Source of the DNA: Trichosporon coremiiforme
Lineage: Eukaryota; Basidiomycota; Tremellomycetes; Trichosporonales; Trichosporonaceae
Length of the DNA stretch: 64,000 bases
NCBI GenBank assembly: GCA_039545355.1
Contig: BCJJ01000007.1
Location: forward strand, 310,001-374,000
Direction of reading: 5' to 3'
Positions 43,752 to 54,131 of the stretch are shown in pieces (within the stretch, counting starts at the first letter, position 1; every line of letters begins with the position of its first letter). A model generated the notes under the pieces. It ran no database searches, was not told the origin of the DNA, and was given only the letters and a program-made list of their open reading frames with translations. Position numbers and translations under genes: made by a program.

Positions 43752-44741
43752 CTAACGGCGCCCAATCCGGTCCGCGAGACTCGTCTTCTGTGGCGGGCGA
43801 GGCTGCAGCATCTGGATCTGGTCCGAGTACAACTTCCTAATATCGTCAGCTCACGACATCTCAGCAGCTGGTAAACTCACCCGCTCTCCTCTTTCCGTCC
43901 GCCTCCAAGGCGGGAGGACAGGTCCTTCTGCTGCGGCGCCGGCGAGCGCGAGATGACAGAAACACGCAGCCGCTGCCCGTCGGCGCTCACGCCGTCGTAC
44001 TGCCGCACGAGATCGCGCGCGGCGTCCTCGTCCGGAAGCTCGAGCTCGACCACGACGTCCCGATCGCCGGGGCGGGAGGTGACTTCGGCGCGCTGGATGG
44101 GCGAGCTCGCAAAGGCGGACTGACGTCAGCTTATCATGCTCTTCAACTCAGCTCGCGGCACGCGTCAAGCAGAGACGTACCTTGACATCAGCCCCCGTCG
44201 TGCCCGGAGCGAGATGCTCGACGCGGACCCAAGCGCGAGCAGCGCCGGCGATCGAGACCGGCTTGTCCTTTCGGTCTCCCCTTTCGCCGCGCTCGTTCCG
44301 GTCGCTGCGATCCCGCCTCAGGTTTCCCAGCGCGTTGGCCGCAAAGGCCGCTCCCTCGTTCCCATTGCTCCCTCGCGGCCTTGATCCGCGGCCGCTCCTT
44401 GCGTTCTTCCCTCCGCTTCCGCCGGCAGGCAGGAGCTCCTTCCCGGCATTGCTGATGCCGTCGCTGCGCAGGCCGGACGCCCTGCTGTTGCCCGGGAGGA
44501 GCTCGCGGCCGGCGTAGCTCGGCGAATTACGGTCGCGGGGGGAGGATGACTCGAGTCCCAGACGAGCCTTCAGCGAGGATGCCGAATGCGAGCCCGCAGG
44601 CGAGCTGGAGCCCGACCCGAATCGCTGCAGGAGTGCCGGGCGAGTGTCGTGCAGGTCGTGCTTCCAGGCCGAGTCTGTGTCACGCTTGCCGCCGGCGCTT
44701 CCAGAGCTGGACTGGCGGGAGTACGGTTTCGAGCGCGACAT
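43752..44741 (-). CDS. RRM-containing, RG-rich protein (ALY/REF-like?)
   Basis: Exons 44181-44741, 43881-44119 and 43752-43836 give 294 residues. Residues 1-170 are disordered, rich in Ser, Gly and Arg, with RSGRGSRPRGSNGN and RRDRSDRNERGERGDRKDK. An RRM follows (about 172-250): ARAWVRVEHLAPGTTGADVK, QRAEVTSRPGDRDVVVELEL, then DGQRLRVSVISRSP. The C-terminus (PPQKTSLADRIGRR) looks like a short conserved tail. The order basic region-RRM-short tail recalls mRNA export adaptors of the ALY/REF group, but RNP motifs are weak, so this is only a suggestion. Introns are 61 and 44 nt. The gene is divergent from ERV14. Confidence 0.8.
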
Positions 44742-45077
44742 GAGGGCGGATGAGAACGATGGCGTAAGCACGGTTTGGATGAGTGACGCGTCGAAAGTTG
44801 CCTCTGCTTGTTGATGCAAAGAGTCGGTGGGTGCCGGCCCGCCGGCTCACGCCTGGACGGTGGACGGCTCAACCAAACGATCGGTTGCGGAAGCAAATGG
44901 CCCAGATGCCAGACGCGCAAGGCGCACGAGATAGGACGACGACCTGGTGTCGCATTTCTCATCACGCTTGAACAACTCTACATCCCAGCTCTCCGGCATC
45001 CGCATCGCCTTTGCGCTCACAACTGCTTTTAACGAGAGACCCCGACACACGCCGAACAAGCAAGAAACAAAGCAACA
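44742..45077. promoter_or_regulatory. Shared promoter region of RRM gene and ERV14
   Basis: 336 bp between two divergent start codons, so it must contain both promoters. I saw no clear TATA box. Confidence 0.5.
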
Positions 45078-45927
45078 ATGGGTGGCGAAGGTGAGCCCGC
45101 ACCCAGGCCGCGGGGCCGATGATGAAATCAAGGTTCTTGGTTTCATGTTGACCCGCACCCCGCCGAAATTACTGATCACTGACGTTCAGGATGGCTGTTC
45201 CTCTTCGCGGTCGTCATGGCCGCGGTCCTCCTCTTCACGATGGTGTTCTTCGTGAGTTGACTCGCTTGGGTGTGGAACTGACAGCCAGATCATCATGTTC
45301 TCGGACCTTGAGTGCGGTATGTGTCACGACGCAGCGATCGGGTTTCGTATCGGCCACCGCCGTGCCCGACTAGCCTGGACGCGGATATGCACACGCCGAG
45401 CACCACTGACAGACAGACTACATCAACCCCATCGACCTCTGCAACAAGCTCAACCAGGTGAGCTTCACCGTCCATTCCGTTAGCTGACAGGACAGTTTGT
45501 TCTCCCCGAAATGATCGCCCACGCGTTCATCACGCTCCTCTTCCTTCTCTCGGGCCAGTGGCTCGCCTTCCTCATCAACGCCCCGCTCGTCGCCTACAAC
45601 GTCAACAAGTGAGTGGACCTGCCGTGTCGCCAGCCCTCCATTGGCAGATTGGTGCTGGCTTATCTGGTGCAAGACGGAACGCTGACGCCCGTGCGCAGGA
45701 TCTTGTCCAAAAACCACATGTATGACGCGACGGAAATCTTCCGCACGTTGTCCGCGCACAAGAAGGAGTCCTTCATCAAGCTCGGCTTCTACCTCATCTG
45801 CTTCTTCTACTACCTGTACCGCATGATTGTGGCTCTGATTTCTGGTGAGTTGGCGCGTCCACAGTCACGCATTAGCAGTGACGCTCATTCGACCGCGGCG
45901 CTGACGTAACCTGCAGAGAGCGATTAG
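45078..45927 (+). CDS. ERV14: Cornichon-family ER export receptor
   Basis: COPII cargo receptor that carries membrane proteins out of the ER. Seven exons (45078-45090, 45190-45251, 45289-45316, 45417-45457, 45496-45608, 45699-45844, 45917-45927) give 137 residues, the normal family length. Hallmarks are [74 protein letters not shown], and the C-terminal [20 protein letters not shown] followed by [17 protein letters not shown]. The protein ends in ISESD. The first and last coding exons have only 13 and 11 nt, so the start and stop are easily missed by gene finders; here they are fixed by frame, splice signals and the family sequence. Confidence 0.95.
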
Positions 45928-46926
45928 AGAGGTTCCGTGCGAGCGAGCAGAGGGCGCGGCGGGGCGCAGGCTCAGTGGGCGGCTGGCGGCCAATCATGCC
46001 CAGCGACGCCCATGTGCGCTCTGATGAAACGACGACGACGACGTGCTGTCCGAACTTGAGAGATTGCTTGGGTTTTGTCATGCACTAGATTTTCCGGGCT
46101 GTGGGATTGTGAGCTGTGGTAGTGGGCATCGTGGGAGGCGTGGCATTTGGCACGGTGGCACGCGATACCCTCCAGGCCGAGCGATGCATGGAACAGAGAG
46201 AGTGAGGAGTGAGGAATGACGAGTGGGGTCAAAGGAGTCCTTGACGCCCTATGAGCTGCCTGGGATGCCTGACATGCCTGGGCCGAACCAGCCAGTGTCG
46301 GTCCTGAGCGCCGGCGCCTGAAGGAACGGTCTGGAAAGAGTGGAGGTGCTCTGGAGTGGAGGAGTGGAGGAGTGGAGGGAGATTCACGAACGATAGATGA
46401 TACCCTAGCTAAGCCTCGTTCGAGCGATGCATCGACGATAATCAGTTCCATGTATCCGCCTATAAGCGGAGTGGTAGTCTGTGTGTGCATGTGCTCTTTG
46501 AGCTAGTTTCTAGGTTGGGTTGGGTTGAGTTGTTTCGAGAGGGAGAGAGGGGCATACGAGGGCTCGGCCCACTGGTACGGCGGCGGTTCTGCTCGGCATG
46601 CTCGGCTGGTGCTCTCTCAGGTTTGCGGCTCTCCACAGCGTGTCGTGTGCAGTGGGAGCGTTGCAGGTCTGTGCGGACACATGAATGCGCTGGTGAATGC
46701 GCTGGTGAATGCGCTGGCGCCGGCGCCTCTCCGCCTCTCCGGGTTGCATCCGTTTACAGCCTGACAGCGTGCAAAGATCAGTAGTGGATGGGTGGAGCCA
46801 GCGTCCGCTCAAAACCTCAAGGGCTGCAGCGCGTGGCGGCGAGGGCGCCGACGGATTGGAGAGTGGAGAGTGGAGAGTCGTGCGACGGTTCTGCTTCAAA
46901 TGCACACGCGATGTACACCAAGGAAG

Positions 46927-46944
46927 GCTCTAGAGCTCTAGAGC
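46927..46944. repeat. Perfect 18-bp palindrome
   Basis: GCTCTAGAGCTCTAGAGC, self-complementary over its full length. No linked gene. Confidence 0.6.
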
Positions 46945-47930
46945 TCTGGAGCCGCCTGTCTCCTCAAGCTCCTCAGTTCAGGTGGACCCAGGTCAAGCCC
47001 AGGTCAGTTCAGGTCATCAGGTCATCAGGTCAGGCCAGGTCCACGATCAAGGTACTTTCAGGTTTTGCATTGTTTCCGCCTCACCAGTTTCGCCAGTCTG
47101 CGGGTTTGCGAGTTTGCGAGTCTGGGCGGAGCAGTCGAGCCGATGGATCGATCGATGGACCGGGCCGCAGACGCGCAGGTGAATCGCAGGCTAGGCTGTT
47201 CCTTGCTCGCAGCGGCCGGCCAGCCAGGTGCCAGTTTGGCAGCACATTGAGCGGGTTAACGGGTTCCTCTCAGGCAAACCTCTCAGGTATTTCTCGCCTC
47301 AGACTCTCGGCCATCAGGACTCGCAGGACTCGCAGGACACTTTTGGACAAGAAAATTCAGGCATTGGGAGATGCTGCGGGGGGGCCTATCAGATGGCCAA
47401 GCAGAGTTAGCAAGGGGAGGGGGGGTTAAGAGATGATCTGCTCCCGCTATAACCAAGGGGCTCGGTGGTGAGGTGCTGATTTAGAAGGATGATTAGGTTG
47501 AAGACTAAACAGAGGAAATAGACCCCTGTGCGCAGGCTGGACCACTCATCGGCGAGTTTTGGGCAGAGCGGCCTGCGTAGTGAGAGTCAGGAACACTGCC
47601 AGGTACAACTGGCCCTCACTCACCCTCGCTGATCCCTGGGTGGCCGCCGGGCCGCACCTCGCTCCCTCGGCCCCTCGGTGGCCTCGCTGGCCTCGCTGGC
47701 CTCGCCGCTCGTCCAGGACCAGGTCCATCAACGTCAGAGTGCTGAGTCCTGCCGGGTCCTGCTCAGCGGCGGCCTCACCCAGCTCACCCAGCTCGTAAGC
47801 TCCCAAGCCGAGCCAAATTGCTAGCGCCCAGCCAAACCAAATCGCCAGCCAACCAGCCTGCGCCTGTTGATCGCTCGCTGCTTCCCCATCGCTGCAACCC
47901 TCGCTCCGACTACTGCTGCTGCACTCCAGC

Positions 47931-47965
47931 AGACCAGACCAGACCAGACCAGACCAGACCAGACC
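47931..47965. repeat. Microsatellite (AGACC)7
   Basis: Seven exact copies of a pentanucleotide, about 760 bp before the ATG of the ASH-repeat gene. Confidence 0.9.
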
Positions 47966-48719
47966 ACGAAACCACTTTCTTCCACACACCATCGTATCCT
48001 TTCCACAACCATCGCACACTTCAAGCACTCATACCGCATCCCCTACTGTTCCCCGGTACATCTGTTCCCATCCTCTTGCATTCGACCCCCGCCCCCGCTC
48101 CCCACACGACCCCATCCACCAAATCTCACTTTGTTCCACCGTGTGGAGGCTGCAACAACATCACCACCTATCCATCCGCACACGACACACCACACAATAA
48201 ACAGCGACTTGTCACCAACCCACAACCCCCGCCCTTCCTCTTCCGTCTCCGTCGCAGGCTGAGGGTCCCACGGACACCTCGACAATAGCTCACACCCGTC
48301 TCCCTGCGCCGGCAACTACTCATCGCCGCCTGCTCGCGTGACAAATCCACCATGAAGCTTCATTGAGCGCACCAGCGCTTTTTCCAACACGCCGCAATTC
48401 CCCTCCCCTCCTCTCACCCGACCACACCGGCTCCCCTGAGCCTTGCGCGTCCTGCGTCCCGCAGCTCGGGTTCAGAGCGTTCGAGAGTCTCAAGCTCAAC
48501 CGACCTCAGCTTCTCCAACCTTCCCTTCTGCTCGGCACGCGAAGCAACGACGCCGGCCGGCGATCTCATCACGTACCCCTCCCCCCAAAGCTGGAGGGTG
48601 TCGCTCGAGCGAAGAGGTGCTGAAGCTGTTGCCCGAGGGACTTATAGCTTCCCCGCCCGCCGCGCCTCCTCCTGACACACCTCCCCCTCTTGCTTCCCTC
48701 CACCTCCCCCTCGCGCGAC

Positions 48720-51700
48720 ATGTCGCACCTCGTCCAGAGCATCGAGCATGCCGTCGAGGCCGGCGTCAAGGGCTTCATCGACTATATGGGAGTCGGCGCG
48801 CATGCGGACAGCGCACCGCAGACCCCGGCGACCGAGGCCAACAAGGCCGACCTGACGCCGACAGCGCATCCCGAGTCGCGCGTCCAGCCGGCATCTGATT
48901 CCCAACCGCAAGCCACTGCGATCCCTGTCTCATCATCCTCTGGCGACCTGGCTGCGAGTGCGGGGCCGGCGTCAGCCACCTCGCCGATATCTGCTACATC
49001 GGCTGGCCAGTCGCTCGCCTCCCGTATCGCGCAGCAGACGCAGCTCGTGCAGCTCTTCGATGTGCCGAGTGGCTGGATCCATCTGCAGTCCACCTATGTC
49101 GACTCGGCGGGCGGACAACGGTGCGTGCGGCAGTTCGGCCTCCGCAACCTGACAGCAGGCAGGGTTGACGTCGAGATTGCCTCTGACCTCGGGTCCCAGG
49201 TCGTGTTCTGGGTCTCAGACGATGACTCGGACGCTCTGTCCACGACGTCGTCGTTGTCCTCGGTTACCGTTGGCTCTCAGACGCTCAACCTCAGCATACC
49301 GGGCTCGAGCTCGGCCATGGTCTATCTCGCGTTCCAACCTACTGGCAGCGAACCCGTCACTCCTGGTTCACTGACACCATCGAGCGAAGGCGGTGTCACA
49401 CCGCGCATAGCTGCGTCGGTCCCGACGATAGAACCGGGGCCAGTGCCAGGCGGCCGCCTTCCGTCGGCCGGCACCAGCATCCTGTCCGACACGACGTCCA
49501 TGTCCACATCGAGCCTATCACTGTCGGTCGGCGCCATGAACGCACGCAGATCCGATACAATCAACCGCTCGTACTCTGTTCACGGCTCGATCCTCCTTCA
49601 CGTGTCCACACAGGACACGGGTGACGTGCTCTGTCCGCCCGCGCATCAGAACATCACTCTCCCCTTCTTCGCGAGCGTGTGCAAGTCTGTGTTCACAGCA
49701 GGCGTGATTGACCCGGCATCGGGACTTGCTTCTGGTCCCCAGCTGTCTCAGGGTCAAATCACAGTCGACTTTGGCAGCGACACGGCCGTCGGCGTCGAGG
49801 TGCACCGTGACATCCTGCTCGTGAACCGATCGGAAATCGATCTCGTGTGGACGTCCGCAGTAGTCAACTCGCGCTTTAAGGACCGAGTGTGGTTCCAGCT
49901 GCGTGACCTCGACTCTGAGAACGTGTTTGGTGTCGACTCGTCCAATGAGCCTGTGCCACTACCCCCGCTATCGTCGCGGCACCTGCGGCTAACGCTGTGC
50001 GCGAACGCGTCTGTCGCAGACTTCGACTTTGACTTTGTCATTTCCAACGCCCATCAGTCGGGCAACGCTGTCACATGCCATGTCGTGGGCTCGTGCCCCG
50101 CGAACGGCAAGTATGACCACCTGCGCATCCTGAGCGGGTCCATGCTGGACTTTGGGCAGATTCCCGACGGTGTGTGGAGCAAGAAGCTCCTCGTTGCCAA
50201 GAACATCGGAGATCGGCCCATCGACGTCCACTTCTCTGCGACGCCCGGCTACGAGGTCGTTTTTCGATTGGCAGGCGTTGCGGGCGAAGATATCGACGAG
50301 GACCTGCCCACTCGCTTGCCCAGGGACAAGCGGGCTGACCCCCTGTCAAGGACGTCGACGAGGGATGACCGGTCGCGTGGCCGCATCGCGGGCTCTGACA
50401 TTGCCTCGTCGTTAAGCAATCTGACGCGGTCACAGCTGCTGAGCGACGGCGGATCGGTCGGATCCAGCGCTGTCAGCGCCGTCAACGCGGACGAGGGGTC
50501 AGCCGTCGCGTCTAGTGACCGCGACAGCTCCCTTCCGCCATCTCGGTCGTTATCACGGGTAACGTCGCGAGCGTCTTCGTACCGGCCGACACGGGGTGAC
50601 ATTGACTCGGACGAGGACGATACCCCCTCTCAAGCGCAGCATGCCCAGGTTACGCCAGAAGCGCAGGCAGAGATGAGACATCTCGACAACCTGGGCGACC
50701 GTGACATTCCCAACCAGATTGAGGAACTCACCATGCGCCCGGGTACAGAGTACCGTGTCTTCGCCATGTACCGCCCCGAGCGGGATCTGGTGAACCCGCC
50801 CGAGATCGCGGGTGCGTTCCGGACGTCCGAGTTCAAGATCAACCTGGACTCGGCGCTGTCGTCGCAACGCTCTCGCCCGACGCCCCGGTCACAGAACACG
50901 GTGCACTGCGTCGCCGAGTCGTGCACGTCCATCATCTCCATTCCCTCTGGCCACCTCATCGACTTTGGCGAGGTCACCGTTGGCGCGTCCAAGTCGACGA
51001 CGATTACGATCAAGAACGAGTCGGCTCTCTCGGCGCGTGTCGAAGTCGCCGCCATCTCCAAGGTGCTCAATACGAATCGCAATATCATCGTGATTCCGCC
51101 GTACGAGACGGTCAACGAGCGCATCGACTTCTTCCCGCGCCGCATCAATGAGCGATACGAGAAGCAGGTCTTCGTCCGCAATCTCCTGAACAAGCACAAC
51201 AACCAGCTCGTCGAGGTCCGGTCGAAGAATGTCGACGTGTACAACGTCACGCTGCACTCGCACCTGTACCGCATCCTGACGCCGTCGGGGAGCAACTTCC
51301 TCGACTTTGGTTCGGTCGTGATCAACTCGCCGACTGTTCGCACTGTCCAGTTCCAGAACCTGACCCACAAGCCGCTGACGCTCGACTTGTCGGCGTCGCA
51401 GCCGGAGGATGTTGAGATGTACATCCGCATGTCGGATGCGCCGCCGACGCCGTGCAAGGCCCACCCGCTCATTGCGCGCTACCATCACCTCGACCAGGCC
51501 GACCGGCCGGCAAACGGCAACCTCAAGGAGCGCTTTGTCGAATCGCTCGAGGACAAGGAGAAGGAGAAGGAGAAGGGAAAGGAGAACGGCGAGGGCAAGT
51601 CCAAGGCGAAGCGCGAGAAGAACTCCAAGTCAAACAACAAGGAGCACGACAAGCAGTCTCTCGGCGCCTCGCTCGCGCACGCTCTCAAGAAGGGCAACCG

Positions 51701-54131
51701 CGGCAAGCACGTGCACATCTACGATAACAGTGTCATGTTCAAGGATCATTCTCTGCTCGACGACCAGGACTATCTCGATCTCGCTACCGGCCCGCCCACG
51801 TCTCACAAGACGGCGCCGCAGCACTCGAAGCGTGATCAAAAGCTCGAGAACATCTCGTACGAGGACAAGACCAAGCTCGCCGGCAAGCACCCGCGCGTCC
51901 CTGACATTGACTTTGCGGCCCTGGCCAAGTCTAACGGATTGCTCAGCAAGGACGTCAAGACGAAAAAGTCCAAGTCTACCTCGGGCAGCAAGCGCGACCC
52001 CTCCACGCCAACCAAGGCGTCTCGATCAGAGCGGACGGAGAAGAAGCCGACCACGCCTCCCAGCCCTTCGCACCCGACCGGCGCCTCAGCCCTGAAAAAC
52101 TCCCTGCTTAAGAGCCAAGCCGCCCCCAAGTCGCCCGCCCTCACTGGCAAGCGGCAGGAGCCCAAGGGTGACCCGTCCGGAACGGACGTGGCCAACCTGA
52201 CGGCTGACGAGCTCATCCTCGCGCTGGAGCAGCACGATGCGAAGCGGGCCCAGACGTCCGTCACCCACTTCACGCCCGAGGAAGAGGAGCACTACGTCAA
52301 GCGCCTGATTGCGCTGAGAAAGGAGCTGCAGAACGCCGTGCAGGCCGGTAAATTCGTGCCTGCGCGTACGCTGACGGTACCTCCTGGCTCGTCGAGGCAG
52401 CTCATTGTCGTCCTGACACCGAACGGATCGACGCGGCCGCACATCACGACGCGCGCCAAGCGTGCCGAGTCGCGCATCTTCATCAAGCTCGTTGATTATG
52501 ACAAGTCGATGCTGAACGCCGTTGTTGGCGACAGCCATGACGTCAACGAGCTCCCGGTGCGTGACCTGGTTATCCGGTCTTCGTGCGTACGCTCCGTGCT
52601 CGAGGTGCAGCAGTCAAGCATCAATTTCGGCACCTGCGAGCGCGGCGACACCAAGTCTCGCACGATTGTCATTCACAACAAGAGCGACTGTGTGGGCGTA
52701 TTCAGGATGCGGACCTCGGGATCAATCGCGTCCGGCAACCTGAAATTGGGCGTTGGCCGGTACGGAGTCATATCCGCGTTTGGGCGCAAGGAGGTTGCGT
52801 CATTCTCTTTCACTCCATCTCTCGTTGGCAACTACAACGAGGCCATCACTGTCGAAAACGTCCTCGACTCGCACAACGACCAGAGCGTGCTTGTCAAGGC
52901 GACTGTGCGCAAGATGCCCACCTTCTCCCTCGACGTCACGAAACTGGACATCGCACCCAATGCGCCAGGCACGTGGCCCACCTGCGCCAGTTTCGTGGTG
53001 ACCAACACGTCCAAGTCGGAGCGCACACTTGTCATCGAGGCGTCTGAAGTTACGGACGCCGCGTTTGCTGAGGTATCCTTGTCGCGCGACGAGAAGGACG
53101 CCGGCTCCGCCCTCTCCAAGGGCGAGGAGGAGGAGGTCGAGGGTCTGCTCCAGAAGCTCAAGATTGCCCGGCGCAAGAACAAGGCCGACAAGATTGCCAA
53201 GTACGAGAAGCGTCTCGGTGAGCTCGGGGTCGCGACCGCGACTCCGACAGCGGAGGAGCCCACGCCCGAGGACGACGCCGCCTCTGGCACGGTCACGCCC
53301 GCCAATGGCGAGCTCGTGTCTTCCCCCAGCATCACGGTGACGCTGCAGCCGAACAAGAAGGCCAAGATCCTTGTGAACCTCGTCGCGCGTGATGTGGGCT
53401 CGGCCGCGTTTGACTCGTCGATCAAGGTGTACGAGAAGAAGAACACCGACGAGACTGTCACCATCGACGTTAGCGCTTCCCCCAACCTGATCGAGGCTCC
53501 TGCCCAAGCTCCTGCGAGCACGTCAGAGGGTAAGTTGACACCTTGGTGGGAGGTAACTGACAATACAGAACCCCTCAACCTCGCTCTCATGAAGCACTGT
53601 CTTGACCTGACTCTGCAATGTCCCGTGTCACCGACCGCGTTCTGCGTCGGCTCGACGCTCTTCCTCCCCGCCTCCTCGCCCTTCTACGAGAGGCTGAAGG
53701 ACCTGTTCCCGATCTTCAACGACCCGACGACGGGCAAGCCGGCAGGCCTACTGCTGGCGGACGGCTACTCGCGCCAGATCCCGGGCAACACGCACGCCGA
53801 GGCGAACGCGCTGACCAACTTCCGCGAGCGCATGAACCAGCTCGAGGAGGAGGCGTCGCACCCGAACCTCCCGACTGCCGACGACGTGCTCGCGCAGAGC
53901 GAGTGCTTCGCGACCATGGAGCCGTGTTCGGTCCGCACGTCTGGTGGGCCGAGCTGTGCGCTCGAGCTCGTGCGTGCGCATGTCCGCGCCGTCTTCCTCG
54001 GCGTCGAGGAGCCGCCCGACTTTGTCCAGTGCGAGGGAGTCCGGATCCTCGACAATGGAGGCGTGGAGGTGCGCCGAGTCGTGGGTCTAGAGGACGAGTG
54101 TCTCAAGGCAGCGAGGCGAGGGCGCTCATAA
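48720..54131 (+). CDS. ASH-repeat protein fused to a DRAP deaminase-like domain
   Basis: Exons 48720-53529 and 53569-54131 give 1790 residues. Residues 1-1600 hold several ASH/MSP-type beta-sandwich repeats, each opening with an 'xDFG' strand: MLDFGQIPDGVWSKKLLVAK, IDFGEVTVGASKSTTITIKN, LDFGSVVINSPTVRTVQFQN, INFGTCERGDTKSRTIVIHN. Disordered Ser-rich and Lys-rich stretches (about 930-980, 1080-1150) separate them. The last 185 residues are a cytidine deaminase-fold domain: zinc site NTHAEANAL (about residue 1681) and ATMEPCSVRTSGGPSC (about 1722), preceded by ADGYSRQIPG, which resembles the deaminase part of RIB2-type riboflavin enzymes. The linking intron (39 nt, GTAAGTTGAC...AACTGACAATACAG) is a multiple of three without a stop, so the frame runs through either way. 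The role of the N-terminal part is unknown. Confidence 0.82.
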   Translation: MSHLVQSIEHAVEAGVKGFIDYMGVGAHADSAPQTPATEANKADLTPTAHPESRVQPASDSQPQATAIPVSSSSGDLAASAGPASATSPISATSAGQSLASRIAQQTQLVQLFDVPSGWIHLQSTYVDSAGGQRCVRQFGLRNLTAGRVDVEIASDLGSQVVFWVSDDDSDALSTTSSLSSVTVGSQTLNLSIPGSSSAMVYLAFQPTGSEPVTPGSLTPSSEGGVTPRIAASVPTIEPGPVPGGRLPSAGTSILSDTTSMSTSSLSLSVGAMNARRSDTINRSYSVHGSILLHVSTQDTGDVLCPPAHQNITLPFFASVCKSVFTAGVIDPASGLASGPQLSQGQITVDFGSDTAVGVEVHRDILLVNRSEIDLVWTSAVVNSRFKDRVWFQLRDLDSENVFGVDSSNEPVPLPPLSSRHLRLTLCANASVADFDFDFVISNAHQSGNAVTCHVVGSCPANGKYDHLRILSGSMLDFGQIPDGVWSKKLLVAKNIGDRPIDVHFSATPGYEVVFRLAGVAGEDIDEDLPTRLPRDKRADPLSRTSTRDDRSRGRIAGSDIASSLSNLTRSQLLSDGGSVGSSAVSAVNADEGSAVASSDRDSSLPPSRSLSRVTSRASSYRPTRGDIDSDEDDTPSQAQHAQVTPEAQAEMRHLDNLGDRDIPNQIEELTMRPGTEYRVFAMYRPERDLVNPPEIAGAFRTSEFKINLDSALSSQRSRPTPRSQNTVHCVAESCTSIISIPSGHLIDFGEVTVGASKSTTITIKNESALSARVEVAAISKVLNTNRNIIVIPPYETVNERIDFFPRRINERYEKQVFVRNLLNKHNNQLVEVRSKNVDVYNVTLHSHLYRILTPSGSNFLDFGSVVINSPTVRTVQFQNLTHKPLTLDLSASQPEDVEMYIRMSDAPPTPCKAHPLIARYHHLDQADRPANGNLKERFVESLEDKEKEKEKGKENGEGKSKAKREKNSKSNNKEHDKQSLGASLAHALKKGNRGKHVHIYDNSVMFKDHSLLDDQDYLDLATGPPTSHKTAPQHSKRDQKLENISYEDKTKLAGKHPRVPDIDFAALAKSNGLLSKDVKTKKSKSTSGSKRDPSTPTKASRSERTEKKPTTPPSPSHPTGASALKNSLLKSQAAPKSPALTGKRQEPKGDPSGTDVANLTADELILALEQHDAKRAQTSVTHFTPEEEEHYVKRLIALRKELQNAVQAGKFVPARTLTVPPGSSRQLIVVLTPNGSTRPHITTRAKRAESRIFIKLVDYDKSMLNAVVGDSHDVNELPVRDLVIRSSCVRSVLEVQQSSINFGTCERGDTKSRTIVIHNKSDCVGVFRMRTSGSIASGNLKLGVGRYGVISAFGRKEVASFSFTPSLVGNYNEAITVENVLDSHNDQSVLVKATVRKMPTFSLDVTKLDIAPNAPGTWPTCASFVVTNTSKSERTLVIEASEVTDAAFAEVSLSRDEKDAGSALSKGEEEEVEGLLQKLKIARRKNKADKIAKYEKRLGELGVATATPTAEEPTPEDDAASGTVTPANGELVSSPSITVTLQPNKKAKILVNLVARDVGSAAFDSSIKVYEKKNTDETVTIDVSASPNLIEAPAQAPASTSEGKLTPWWEVTDNTEPLNLALMKHCLDLTLQCPVSPTAFCVGSTLFLPASSPFYERLKDLFPIFNDPTTGKPAGLLLADGYSRQIPGNTHAEANALTNFRERMNQLEEEASHPNLPTADDVLAQSECFATMEPCSVRTSGGPSCALELVRAHVRAVFLGVEEPPDFVQCEGVRILDNGGVEVRRVVGLEDECLKAARRGRS

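Larger units (their letters stand above)
45928..48719. other. Long intergenic region, 2.8 kb
   Basis: No coding region supported on either strand. It contains many short direct repeats (CAGGTCA around 46980-47040, GAGTTTGCG around 47100, CTCGCTGGC around 47680-47705), a palindrome and an AGACC microsatellite listed separately. The last 800 bp are C-rich and pyrimidine-rich on the plus strand, as in the promoter/5' UTR of the large gene that follows. Confidence 0.5.
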
